NCBI GenBank assembly: GCA_905178155.1
Contig: CAJINV010000032.1
Location: forward strand, 122,625-150,709
Direction of reading: 5' to 3'
From: Amoebophrya sp. A120
Lineage: Eukaryota > Sar > Dinophyceae > Syndiniales > Amoebophryaceae
DNA: 28,085 bases
How positions within the stretch are numbered: the first letter of the stretch is position 1; every line of letters starts with the position of its first letter. Of the stretch, positions 19,147 through 28,085 are shown one piece after another. The notes below the pieces were generated by a model that was given only the letters and a program-made list of their open reading frames with translations, was not told where the DNA came from and did not search any database. Both the position numbers and the translations under genes were made by a program.

Positions 19147-21349
19147 TTTGGAGATAGTATAAGTAGCTAGGGTTTATAAAACTTGATGTTGAAAATGAAA
19201 ATAGTCGACGAAGTAGGGATGGAAGAAGCAATTATGATCGGTTTCTTTGGTCGTGTAGTTTCAGGTCGATTTCGCCCGTGATTTTACTTTGATTTTTGAA
19301 TGCAGTTTATTTGTTCCGGAGGCAAGAAGTAGTGCAAGACGTATTTACAATTACAGTGCTGGCTGAATTAGATGCAATCCGATGATGTTTTCTTTTTGGA
19401 CGCAAGAAATTGCAAGATGCTGCGGACTAATTGTTCTGGTGAATTCAATTTGAAGAACGGTTACATACTACCGACGGCGGTTCAATTTAAAGATCTGCTG
19501 CGTGTTCTGCTATAGGAGGAGGAGGAGCAGGAAACCACTACAGTCAGCTTCTATCTAGTACTCAGCTATGATCTCTTTTAGGCTGACCATAGGAGACGAT
19601 CTTCGCACGACAGCTGCGCAGATTGAACCGATACCTTTCTAGATCTTCGAGATCTGCAAGGCATAGGAACAGCGGGATCATTTTTCGGCAAAGCCGCAAA
19701 TGTTCATGTTGTGGACCGACCGCGTCGTGGTTTCCGGGAGAACTTGTCGAACAAAACAGCTCTCTTTATCAGTACATCCTCCGGCGGGGGCTTCGCAGCG
19801 CCCTGTGTTTTTTTTTTCATCTTTTCCGCATCATAAAAGTACAGTATGTCCCGTGCGCTATATGTACAATCAGAATCATGTTTTCATATGTGTGATCCCC
19901 GTTTTTCATCCTGCCCTCACCTTCCGTGCCACTAATGGCAAAATATACCAACGAAAATCGATCCCAAACCCAGACTCACAGGCAACTTGATGCTGCTGCT
20001 GTTGTATTTCCTCGACTTGCATATCGAATTTCCTCGAAGGAAGGCAGACAAGTCATACTTGTGCCCGTCCAGACAGTAGCAGCACTTATATACACGGAAG
20101 CTTTTCCTCTTTTTTATATGCGAAAAAATGCAAATCGAAAAAATGCAGCTACTTTCGCCTGCGTCCGATAGTTTGGGTTTGGGAGCGATGGTTTTCCAGT
20201 AATAAATAAAAAACATACTCAAACTACTTTCACCAACTGTTGCGCAAAACATGCGACTCTTGTTTGTTTCTCTTGCTTGTTCCTATCTGGTCTCATTAAT
20301 TCGTCAAAAGACTTGCCTTCTATTGATGTACTAAACCCTAGCTGTTCGGTATTATTTCGCAAACTATCATTTTCGAATGTGCCGGTAAAAAATCTGTGTT
20401 TGTGAACGAAGTGTGATTTGTCGTTAAGTTTGTCATCTCGAAAACGGCTAACTGTCTATTCCTCTTGTTTGATTTTTCTGTCGGTAATTTGACTTGTAAA
20501 CTAAAAATGATTCCTACTCATTCGAAATTCGCATTCGGATACACATTATTTGCTTTCTGTAATCTGACCATCTTCATATATCATCTGTAAGTGTAAAAGT
20601 GTAAAAATTATCTTTATCGCTTGTCGTCAAATTATTTGGAAAAACGCTTTCCACCAGAAGCGCGGCATGAAGCAACCGTGTTTGCGCGATCAACTAGAAG
20701 TTCATGCGATCATAATGTCTGTTTGATACACATTCTCACACTGAGCTTCTGAAGGATCTAGTTTCGAAATGGAGAGGTTATTTTTTTTCAAACGCACGCA
20801 TACCGACTTCAAATCGAACACCATCTAAAACTACATCTTCAATTCTTCAAATCCGCATTGCAAATTCCTTATTCCAAATCTAGTTCTTCCCAGTTTCTAA
20901 TGCTAAACTCGTATTCCTAAGTGGCCCGTAGCCGTGGCTCAGCTCCTTGAAAGTAGTAAGAAGTCCAGTTTTTCATGCGGATTCAAGAGAGATCAGACCT
21001 AATTCCTTTGCTTTTCCTTTTCTTTCCGCTTCCTTTCCTTTTCCTTTCGATCGTAGCAAGAATTTGCTTGCTTTTCCTTTATTTTCGTTCCGTTTTCTTG
21101 CTCGATCGCTTTCGTTTTTTTTCCCTTATCATCCTGTTCATTTTTGCATTTTGATCTATGAGAAATAGCGTTTCAAACAAATTGCCACTGAGAAACAAAT
21201 ACACAAACCGCCCCCAACGCTTTTTCTCATAATCAAAATCGAAGCTGTAAATCCTAGAGAAGCTCGAAACGTAACCTATAAATCCTACCTGGTAAAATTC
21301 TAGATCGTAAATGTAAATCCATAAATCCGTATAGCGTAATTCCACAAAA
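19147..21349. other. Long non-coding interval upstream of the 921-aa gene
   Basis: AT-rich, with no supported gene and no introner. Presumably includes the 5' flank of the gene starting at 19146. It contains a T-run near 19808 and a pyrimidine-rich tract (TTTCC repeats) around 21003-21125. Short ORFs here have biased composition and no family features. Confidence 0.5.
21003..21125 (+). repeat. Pyrimidine-rich tract
   Basis: Irregular TTTCC/TTTTC runs in non-coding DNA, with occasional GATCG interruptions. Low-complexity sequence with no visible role. Confidence 0.7.
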
Positions 21350-21376
21350 CAGCTGGAGTCGATTCGCTTGTCCCCT

Positions 21377-21522
21377 TATGCACTGCAAAAGCATCGTACT
21401 CGTATAAGTGCATATACAAATTTTCTCAGCATCACAAATAAAATTTGTAATGCGGATTTACCTTAAGAAAAGGATTTGTCATGCATGATTGCAACACGAG
21501 TCCGATACTTTTGCACAGGATA
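21377..21522. mobile_element. Introner, family B, in the duplicated gene fragment
   Basis: Ends TATGCACTGCAAAAGCATCG and CCGATACTTTTGCACAGGATA. Counterpart of 17078-17222, about 95% identical; one T has been lost next to its left end. Confidence 0.92.
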
Positions 21523-21574
21523 CCCTCATCCGTCACGGAACTCAGCATCAACCCAACCGTCATGATCGGGAACC

Positions 21575-21849
21575 TATCAAATGCAAAAATGTCTGGGTCG
21601 GGAAGAGTGCGCGATTTGTCATGGAGCTTTTCCATGACCCATGAGGTCTCTGACAATGCAGGACCTAGCATGACAGATTCTGTGCGATCTCTCTCATGCC
21701 TATCCTGCATGAGAAACTCCCTCCCGACTTGGTCAAAACTGGACGACTTTTGGTAATCATGCAACACAGATTTTTGCATCATGCAACACAGTAGATTTAG
21801 CATGAGAAGTTGCTTTGTTCCAGACCTCCAGGGATTTTTACAGTTGATA
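21575..21849. mobile_element. Introner, family A, new insertion absent from the parent gene
   Basis: Ends TATCAAATGCAAAAATGTCT and TTTTTACAGTTGATA. Exact duplication GAACC. The parent copy at 17270-17274 has a single GAACC running into TAGTTTCAGG with no element, which is an empty site. Confidence 0.93.
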
Positions 21850-21913
21850 GAACCCAGTTTCAGGATCGGTTTGCAAGAAAGCTGCAGACGACAACAAGTA
21901 TCGAGTGCAAATA

Positions 21914-22600
21914 AAATAACAATAGAGTTTTTTTGCTCGCAATTTTCGCCCTTATAGATTATAGGGGCACTCTTAAAAAATGACTAGTAGGGAGATCACT
22001 TTCTAGAAGCTTCCTCGAGAAGCTTCCCCTAAGAGAGCTCCTAGAGGAAGCTTCTAAGCGAACGCCTGTAAGAAAAAGAGCGGCATCGTGGGGACCAAAA
22101 ACCCTTCAAGAGCGAGCGTCATCCCCGCGGGCGGCCCGTGGGTATGTTACAAGTGCGGCTTCGACGTTACTTTGATTGTAGCACTGCTAACAGCCGGGCG
22201 CTTTTTTGCATGCGGGCAGGTGCAAGTCGCGACGCAGGCGGCAACTTGCACTAAAGGCTGCAACTTGCAGAGCAGGTGCAAGAGCGCACTCGCCCCGGGC
22301 GGTGCAAGAGCTTGCTACCTAGAAGCCCTACCTAGAGCGAAAGCGAGCGCGTCCTCCATTAATGCGGGCCGCAGCTACTAGAGAAGGGCGCCACTAGCAA
22401 GCGCGGGCCCGTTCTGTCATGCTAAAACCCCCCGAATGGGTTCGAATAGTGAACGCGTTTCCGCAAGCAGAATCCCAATAGCTGGACTCCTTCGACTAGC
22501 CTCCACCCCCACGCTCGGTCGCCAAGTTTTCTCCTGTTTAGATTTAGATTTACTAGACGACCTATCGCCGGCGTCCTGGACGCCGGCGTAATAGTCTAGT
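21914..22600. mobile_element. Unclassified insert nested in an A introner
   Basis: Not similar to the six families. It has a 13-bp inverted repeat (22004-22016 with 22044-22056), several GGTGCAAG/AACTTGCA words around 22218-22315, and a strong hairpin at its right end. No transposase-like ORF. Its exact left border is unclear. Confidence 0.55.
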
Positions 22601-22601
22601 A
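22551..22601. repeat. Perfect hairpin at the right border of the nested insert
   Basis: Outer arms TACTAGAC (22551-22558) and GTCTAGTA (22594-22601). Inner 11-bp arms at 22566-22576 and 22578-22588 (CGCCGGCGTCC and its complement) around one base. Confidence 0.85.
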
Positions 22602-22854
22602 TGTCTAGGTCTGGAATGACCACAAAGTTTGTGATGCGTGTCCAAAAAGAGACGCCTTTGCCTGTCATGCAAAAACGCAGTTTGTCATGCGAAAAACGCA
22701 ACACAAAAAAGCGCATATATTTCTCATGCTTGGCTGTGCATTACAGAGCATTCACTACTCTCAAGGCAGCATTACAAGTTTCCAGACCCAGACCTATTTG
22801 CATTCGATAACAAGACCGTCGCATCGATTGCCGGAATATTCTCCAGGCGGCGCA

Positions 22855-22990
22855 TATGCTGTGCAAAAGTATCGTACTCGTATAAATGCAGGTCTTGCAT
22901 TACAAATTTCTTTGTCAAGGCAAATCAGCATTACAAATTTTATTTCTCATGCTGAGAAAATTTGTAATGCATTTATACGAGTACGATACT
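22855..22990. mobile_element. Introner, family B, right end truncated
   Basis: Left end TATGCTGTGCAAAAGTATCG follows GGCGGCGCA, which in the parent gene runs on uninterrupted. The right arm stops at GAGTACGATACT; the expected TTTGCACAGGATA is missing, and unrelated DNA begins with CTGTTTGATACACATTCTCA. Confidence 0.85.
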
Positions 22991-23441
22991 CTGTTTGATA
23001 CACATTCTCACACTGAGCATCTAGACAGGATGCGCAATCACGGTTCTCTGCGGCCCTCGAGGGGGAAGCAAAATGCAATTATCGTAAATTTTGGTATAAG
23101 TTGTCTGCTGTGCAATCTTAAACTCATCGCTGTACAGTTAAAACCATTCGCTGAAACGGGTAATTATCGGATGTTAAAATCTACTGTTCTGAATACCTGC
23201 TGTGGCTTCGCGCAGGATATCATATGCTCAATTTTTGTTGACAATTTACATGAATCCGGTTGTAAAGTTGTATTTAGCATCTGCAGTCTTTCTGTATTCT
23301 CAACTTGGTAAATTGGTTTTGTGAAGTCGACATTAACTATTACAATCCAGCCATGGATGTACATGATGTTGGGTTTTTTGCGCTTGTAGTTTTCTCTTTC
23401 AAAATTACAGGGATTGAATTTTCAATCTGCGTCAATAAAAT
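22991..23441. other. Non-coding interval downstream of the coiled-coil gene
   Basis: No supported gene. The first 28 bases repeat 20719-20746. The rest is AT-rich and is likely 3' flank of the gene ending at 23442. Confidence 0.45.
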
Positions 23442-26400
23442 TTATGGGGACAAATCCAACCCTCCCCGCGGATCATACGTCGAATGGTTCTGGTTGCGGT
23501 TCTGGGAGGTACTGGACGAGTTATTGTGCGAAGAGGTGTTTTTCGTGTTGTTATTTCCGGTTGTTTGGTCGACATCCATTGCATCGTTGCTCCCGATCAA
23601 CAGGCCGTTGTTGAGCAGTGCGGGACTACCGCCGGAGGAGCTTGAGGTTGCGCCGAACACGTTGTAGCGGTTGTTGTTGTACGACGAGGAAGCGCTGGTA
23701 CTACTGCCGAACAGCACGCCATGGGACACCGGGTTGGAGGAGGTAGAAGCAGCAGCAGCAGGCTGCACTTGGTTGTTGTAAAAGGAGGTTGTAGAAGGAG
23801 AAGCAGCTGCAGCTTGTTCTTGCTCCTCGTGGTTCAATTCCTCTTTCGCGATCCCGCGCGCCACCGCCACGAGTTTCTCCGCCTCCTCTTCGGCGTTCGT
23901 CGCGTGAATCTCGATTTCGGACTATCAAGCGGAAGTGCTCCCCCTCCCCATACTCGACGGAAGTTATTCCTATTGTTCCAACTGGAGGACAGCCAGTCTT
24001 CATCATGCCTGCTGTGTAACTATATTAGCGCACAAGCGCAGAAATAAATCTCTCCGGCATGACACCATCTTCTTTACCGCTTCAGCTTTTTCAGATCGCC
24101 TCAGATGCAAGTTGGTTGTACTCCGTGTAGTTTTTATCCAAACAACAACTTGAATGCTATGCAGATCGAAGCTTGTTTTTGGTGTAGGGAGGCTGGACGT
24201 TTCATTTTGGTATGTTGTGCGCTTGTCGCAGTGTGGCCATCTGCGAAATGGCCTCGCCTTGCTTCTTATGCATTGCAAATATGTCTGGGTTTGGAAAGTT
24301 GGTCGTGAAGCTTGTGATGCTGGTCTTACATTCCTATAAAATCTGTATCGCACCATCACCAACAAAAACTTGCAGCCTCTTTTATCATACAAAAAGAGAA
24401 AGACAGCTTATCATGCGAGCGGCGCATGAGAAAGCGTTCTGGCAAGGTGTCATGCTTGGCTGCATTTGCCAGTGACAGTGTCTCCATCACCCACCACACT
24501 TTAGCATCACAAATTTCTAAACCCAGACATATTTGCATCTGATACTTCTGCTTCTTAGCCACGAGATCCTCTTCGACGATCGATTTCCTGTGAATTGCAA
24601 ATATGTCTGGGTGTGGAGGATTGCAAAAGTTCGTCATGCATCTTTTGCTGCATCACGCAGATACGCTGGGATGTTGCGCGCAAGGAGCATATACAAGTTT
24701 TGCTTAGCTCTTTGAAAGGCTTTCCCGCATGAGAAACTCCCTCCTTGGGTAGCTGCAAGAAATGGGTCTCTCCTGGCGCTTCTGCAACACAAATTTTATT
24801 TTTCTGTGTGGTCGAGAGTTTGCATCACAGGTTGCAACTTTTCTGGACCCAGACATCTTTGCAATGCACACTTTCTCTTGTTCGAAAAAGTTATCCACCG
24901 GAAAACACTCCCCATCCCCTCGTCAACTTGTTAGTGTTATGGAGACGAAAAAAAAACAAGTTGACATCATGTATGGAGTGCGCCCGATTTTCCATTGGAT
25001 AGGAGCGTGGAGGCTGTCAGCGGCGTCTTTGATAACTACGATGGTATGGTGTTGCAAAGTGCACCCGAAGAAGAGTCTTGTCGAGAGCATGACTTTCTGC
25101 AGTTTGGGCACGCATTAGAAACAAAAATGTCCTGGTCGCTTCTTGTCGTCGTTCTAATATGCCAGTAGAGTGCCGTAATGTATTTCATACAGCGAATGAC
25201 AAAATGAAAAGTACCTGCAGCAGTGGTGCTGTTCAAAGAAGAAGTGAGTGCGTTTTGCAGCAACATATTAAACTATCGGCCGGAAATATCAGAGAAAAAA
25301 ACTGTTAGGATGTACGATTGATTTTTGGACTGTCGGCATCGGCATGACAAAGTTGCTCTGCATGGGAGAAAGGCCTTGTCATGCACATCCAGTAGCCATG
25401 TAAGAACGCAGAAGAACAAGTGGGCCTCACGGCTCTCTAGCATGACATAGTATGACCGTCTCACATGTCCAGCATCAGAGACCCTACAGCTTTTTCTCTT
25501 TGATACGAAAAACTCTATTGCCCACCAACAGCAGCCGGCATCAGAATCAAATGCAAGAAAGCTTCAGAATTGCTTCCATACGTTGCATGACAAGTTTTCT
25601 GTGGTGTTTACACGAGTTTTCCGCCCCATACTATCTTTCTGGTTCGCGGCGAGGAGTTCCCGTTGGCGCTCTTGCAGGGCTTGTAGCTCGAGGTTGCGTT
25701 TTGCCATCTCCCGTGCCCGCGGAGTGATGACCTTCTCGCGGATTTCGGTCTCCTGCTCATCGATCTCCTTGATCGATTTGTCCTTATTGTCGTCGTGCAG
25801 TCTGTACTCCGCCATGGCTTCCTCGATTGAGTTCTGGACGCTTTGCGCGTTCGCCACCGACCCTTTCAGCATTTTCATGTGCTCCTGGTGCTTTTTACCC
25901 AGTATCCCGCAGAAAAGTCAATCCAAACCAGAAAAAATAAAATGAATTTGTCATGCATTTTCACCAAATAGTTTTAACTAGCTGTCGCAGAGCGGGGCCA
26001 TTGCATCTGGTACAGAACGCAAATTCAAGGGCTTCTTAGGGACGAGTGACAGTGGTACCAAAAGAACTTTGTGATGCTCGACATGCAGGAGAAAACCCTG
26101 TTCCCTGTATCTTCGAATACTTCTGCATGACAAATTGCGACGCACCTTTTCCATGCCACACATCATGGTGACGCTGCTTCCTGTAGCCTTCGAATCTGCA
26201 TCGCCAAGTTCTCTAGAATTGGTTTGGGGTAAGGCAAGGGCGTGCTTTTCTGCAGGATATGCAAATCCTCTATCGCCTTGGTGGCCTCGTCCACTTTATT
26301 TTGTTGCGCCGCAACCTTCGCATCATGTGCTCGCTCTTTCGTTCCCCGTTTTCGCATATGCTGTGCAACCGTATCGTACTCGTATTAATCGCATTCATGC

Positions 26401-27625
26401 ATTACAAATTTTTGTTTCGAGTTAAATCCGCAATACAACAAGTTAAATCCGCAATACAACTCATGCTGAGGAAATTTGTCATGTGATTTATACTAGTACG
26501 ATGCTTTTGCATTTCATATTTCAGCTGCTCAGCACCGGGCTGTATAGTTTATTGTTTTTTAGTTGTAACAGAAGCCATATTATAGTCATATTTTCACTTC
26601 ATGTAGCTACGACAAAAAACATGACATGCGGGCCACTTATTTTTGCAAGATAGTAATGGACGATTTCAGCTGCTCTCGTTGACCCGGCCGCTGGTTTTCA
26701 TGCGCTTCGAGGTCCAAATCTAGTACATCACTCATGCATTTGATTACGAGATCATGGACTGCCGATCTTATTAAAAAGCAAAGTACTTACTACAGCAGGA
26801 GTAAAAAAGTAGTACTGACTGCTGCTTATCGAAAGAAAAAGCGACCCCAGTCCTTATGTTTTGACTCGAGTATTATCACAAGTAAAAATGTCTGGGTCTG
26901 GAAACTTGTGCTGCTAGGAGGCGTTTCATGATGAGGCTACAAATGCTGGCTCAACATGACAAGTTTCTGAGCTCCTAGGTGTTGCCTATTCTGCACGACA
27001 AACTGCGCTTCTGCATCACAGAAAAACGGAGCTTCTACTGGGTAACGCGCATGACAGATTTGAGAGTCATGCCAGACAAGCATGACAAACGTGAATTCAT
27101 CCAGACCCAGACATTTTTGCATTTGATAAGTACGTATTCAAACTGATGCTCTCGTCTCACATGGCTATCTCAATGGTAGCAAAAAAGGAAATGCAAGAAG
27201 CTCAGCCAGCAAAGCAATCCATGGGGAACGGGGTCAGCTTTTTCTTTGGATAATCTTTCTTCACGTAGCGGTTGCGGGGGTCATTCTTTTTGAGCTCGTC
27301 CAGCTTGCGTTTTTGCCTCATGATGATGAAAAATAGATCCTCTCGCACATTCGCTGTCTTCTTGAAGCATGCAGACAGGTACTGCCAAGGACGACGCCGG
27401 GTTGTTTGTTTGTAAAGATGCCAGTTTATGTGTGCTTGCTTGGGTATGTAGTTAAGCCCTGTCACACAACAAAAACTAGCAAGGTGCACTCTACTCACCA
27501 AACGTCGTCTCATTTGACAGTGCGTGCGGAAGCCTGGCGAAGTGTGCGAGAAGATGTTTTTCATGGTGATAGCCTCTTCTCGCTCTTTCTCGAGCGTTTC
27601 CAGCTTTGATTCAAGCCTTATGAAA
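23442..27625 (-). CDS. Coiled-coil protein with Asn/Ser-rich tail, partial gene model
   Basis: Supported exons: 27625-27499, 27381-27265 (39 codons), 27142-27129, 26873 to about 26847, 26539-26519, 26356-26167, 25902 to about 25606, a short one ending at 24871, 24588-24545, 24266-24213, 23922-23442. Two introns at the 5' side look ordinary: GTGAGT at 27498, and GTGAAG at 27264 with CAG at 27143. The rest visible are introners or unresolved. Readable segments are mostly helical and charged: LESKLETLEKEREEAITMK, RQKRKLDELKKNDPRNRY, AAQQNKVDEATKAIEDLHIL, KEIDEQETEIREKV, LELQALQERQRELLAANQ, NAEEEAEKLVAVARGIAKEE. The C-terminus is low-complexity Ala/Ser/Asn (NNNRYNVFG, SSHNNSSSTSQNRNQNH) and stops at 23442. 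No family is recognised; a structural or scaffold role is a guess. The segment between 24871 and 25606 and the true start are not resolved. Confidence 0.5.
23923..24212. mobile_element. Introner, family F, coiled-coil gene
   Basis: Left TATCAAGCGGAAGTGCTCCC followed by CCTCCCCATA; right GACGTTTCATTTTGGTA. No clear duplication. Removal up to the GATAG acceptor gives RQAHNSEIEIHATN in frame, linking two charged helical segments. Confidence 0.75.
24267..24544. mobile_element. Introner, family A, coiled-coil gene
   Basis: Ends TATGCATTGCAAATATGTCT and ACATATTTGCATCTGATA. Exact duplication CTTCT. Join reads VAKKQKQGEAISQM. Confidence 0.9.
24589..24870. mobile_element. Introner, family A, coiled-coil gene
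   Basis: Ends TGTGAATTGCAAATATGTCT and CATCTTTGCAATGCACA, each with one changed terminal base. A GAAA duplication is possible. Join reads FFEQEKSIVEEDL. Confidence 0.82.
24871..25605. other. Unresolved part of the coiled-coil gene
   Basis: Contains a short exon next to 24871 (PVDNFFEQEK on the minus strand) and one F element. I could not find a consistent splice path to the exon ending near 25606. It may contain a long ordinary intron. Confidence 0.4.
25287..25505. mobile_element. Introner, family F
   Basis: Left TATCAGAGAAAAAAACTG, right CAGCTTTTTCTCTTTGATA. Flanks GGAAA/CGAAA match 4 of 5. The C-rich arm of other F copies is reduced. Host frame on either side is not established. Confidence 0.7.
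25903..26166. mobile_element. Degenerate introner, family unclear, coiled-coil gene
   Basis: Left end TATCCCGCAGAAAAGTC; the right end CTTTTCCATGCCACACATCA is weakly complementary. Interior words GCATGACAAATTG and TTTGTCATGC are introner-like. Removal plus 5 bases keeps frame: LQEAASPKKHQEHMK. Confidence 0.6.
26357..26518. mobile_element. Introner, family B, coiled-coil gene
   Basis: Left TATGCTGTGCAACCGTATCG, right CGATGCTTTTGCATTTCATA. Flanks TCGCA/TTTCA match 3 of 5. An internal 18-base stretch containing GTTAAATCCGCAATACAAC is duplicated in tandem. Join reads EQLKKRGTKERAH. Confidence 0.85.
26540..26846. other. Probable intron of the coiled-coil gene
   Basis: The minus-strand acceptor ACTATACAG at 26540 precedes the 21-base exon ending at 26519. 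The donor near 26846 is not settled (GT and GA options give different phases). No introner ends are visible. Confidence 0.4.
26874..27128. mobile_element. Introner, family A, coiled-coil gene
   Basis: Left TATCACAAGTAAAAATGTCT, right CATTTTTGCATTTGATA. Flanks AGTAT/AGTAC match 4 of 5. Interior close to 9532-9785. Join reads FEYVLESKHKDW. Confidence 0.9.
27382..27498 (-). other. Ordinary GT-AG intron, coiled-coil gene
   Basis: Minus-strand donor TTG|GTGAGTAG is a strong consensus site; acceptor CTTGGCAG|TACCTG. Phase 0 on both sides; length 117. No introner features. Confidence 0.65.
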
Positions 27626-28012
27626 CTAAAAAAAACCTGCTCCGCTCCATCAATCTACCCCTTCGAAGCAGTTAAAATGCATCAATCCGCACATGGGAGC
27701 GGCCTCTAGCGCCATGACAAAATCACGAAGCGGCGCTTTTTCATAACAACACACGCGCACCTCCCTGGCGTCTTTGCAACGAAAGACGGGCAAGAAGTCG
27801 GGTATAGAAATCGGTAAAAAAGGTGGCCGTCTGGTCGCAGCGCCAAAATCGCCCTGCTTCGAAGAGGAACGAAGAGAGAGAACTACAGAGGAAAGTTTGC
27901 AAACGGATACACTCGACCTGCGGCGTTTGTTGTGTTTTGGGTCAGTTGTTCAATGTTCATGCTCTACCGTGTTTCTGGTTTGTGTCTCGCACAGCGTTTG
28001 CATTACTGTGAA
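27626..28012. other. 5' flank of the coiled-coil gene
   Basis: A minus-strand acceptor-like TTTTTTTTAG lies at 27626. Upstream, an ATG near 27714 opens MALEAAPMCGLMHFNCFEG, which may be the first exon, but the phase into the next exon was not resolved. Confidence 0.35.
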
Positions 28013-28085
28013 AGCCCAGATCGACAGCCCAGAGCGAGCGACAGCCCAGAGGGCGAGCGACAGCCCAGGGCGAGCGACAGCCCAG
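28013..28085. repeat. Minisatellite at window end
   Basis: About four imperfect copies of GCGAGCGACAGCCCAG, with spacing varying by 1-2 bases. It continues to the last base, so its full length is unknown. Confidence 0.85.

Larger units (their letters stand above)
21899..22809. mobile_element. Introner, family A, 911 bp, with a large internal insertion
   Basis: Outer ends TATCGAGTGCAAATA and TATTTGCATTCGATA, exact duplication ACAAG; the parent gene has a single ACAAG at the matching place. A-type sequence breaks off after about 15 bases and resumes near 22601 (ATGTCTAGGTCTGGAA). The roughly 690 bases between are unrelated. Confidence 0.85.
21350..22854 (-). pseudogene. Duplicated fragment of the EGLP-module gene, invaded by three extra elements
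   Basis: Host pieces 21350-21376, 21523-21574, 21850-21898 and 22810-22854 match exon 5 (from about 17051) and exon 4 (17223 to about 17355) of the gene at 15150-19146. Part of the match is about 88% over some 90 exon bases, with a 3-nt indel. The B introner at 21377-21522 is shared with the parent. Three further elements (21575-21849, 21899-22809, 22855-22990) are absent from the parent. With elements and duplicated target bases removed, minus-strand translation stays open: RRLENIPAIDATVLLSS, then DPETGFPIMTVGLMLSSVTD. No start, stop or remaining exons are recognisable around it, so I call it a gene fragment. It could still be part of an expressed gene. Confidence 0.65.

Noticed and set aside
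20947-21345. Phe/Ser-rich ORFs in the pyrimidine tract
   Set aside because: They arise from low-complexity TTTCC runs and lack any family feature or splice context.
21914-22600. Transposase or other enzyme encoded by the nested insert
   Set aside because: The only ORF there, about 97 codons, shows no recognisable motif.
1-27128. Short repeated words such as GCATGACAAA resembling a CRISPR-like or direct-repeat array
   Set aside because: Spacing is irregular, copies occur in both orientations, and they lie inside the introner families of a eukaryotic genome.

Overview
This is nuclear DNA from a eukaryote, most probably a dinoflagellate-lineage protist. The best fit is a parasitic syndinian such as Amoebophrya, where introner elements with terminal inverted repeats and non-canonical splice sites have been described. 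The evidence is structural. About 47 short mobile elements (roughly 11.4 kb, 40% of the window) sit almost entirely inside genes. Each must be removed precisely for the host reading frame to stay open. All recognised genes lie on the minus strand, as expected for dinoflagellate one-directional gene arrays. I found no bacterial operon signals, tRNA, rRNA, transposase gene or CRISPR array.

The elements fall into families, named here by their ends. A: ends TATCAAATGCAAAAATGTCT then GGGTCTGGAAG, about 250-280 bp. B: TATGCATTGCAAAAGTATCG / TATCCTGTGCAAAAG, about 145-175 bp. C: TATCCTGAGCAAAAACGT, about 280 bp. D: TATGACAGTGCACAAC with a G-rich arm, about 200-220 bp. E: TATGGAAGTGTCAGGATCGA, about 315-320 bp. 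F: TATCAAAGTGAAAA then a C-rich stretch, about 220-320 bp. All begin and end with TA, carry inverted terminal repeats, and are mostly flanked by a 5-bp target duplication. Removing the element plus one copy of the duplication restores the coding frame.

Layout from the left: (1) 113-3007, the 5' part of a protein kinase gene that runs off the left edge. It has an Arg/Ser-rich region followed by a CLK/LAMMER-like glycine loop. (2) 3008-5530, mostly non-coding, with a repeated block and a half element. (3) 5531-14153, a complete gene of 23 exons. Taking out 21 introners and one ordinary intron gives one 1,060-residue frame with a signal peptide and a membrane segment; its function is unrecognised. 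(4) 15150-19146, a complete 7-exon gene interrupted by 6 introners. It encodes 921 residues with a signal peptide, a repeated module carrying ELRR-x-EGLP, and an acidic tail. (5) 21350-22854, a duplicated piece of gene 4. It carries three introner insertions at positions that are still empty in gene 4, so it is a natural before/after record of insertion. (6) 23442-27625, a partial coiled-coil gene with both introners and ordinary GT-AG introns. The window ends in a short tandem repeat.

The main system here is the introner population. It behaves as a set of non-autonomous DNA transposons that are spliced out of the transcripts they enter, with insertion footprints, family mosaicism and a filled/empty site comparison visible in one window. 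Exon joins were done by hand and no transcript data were available.
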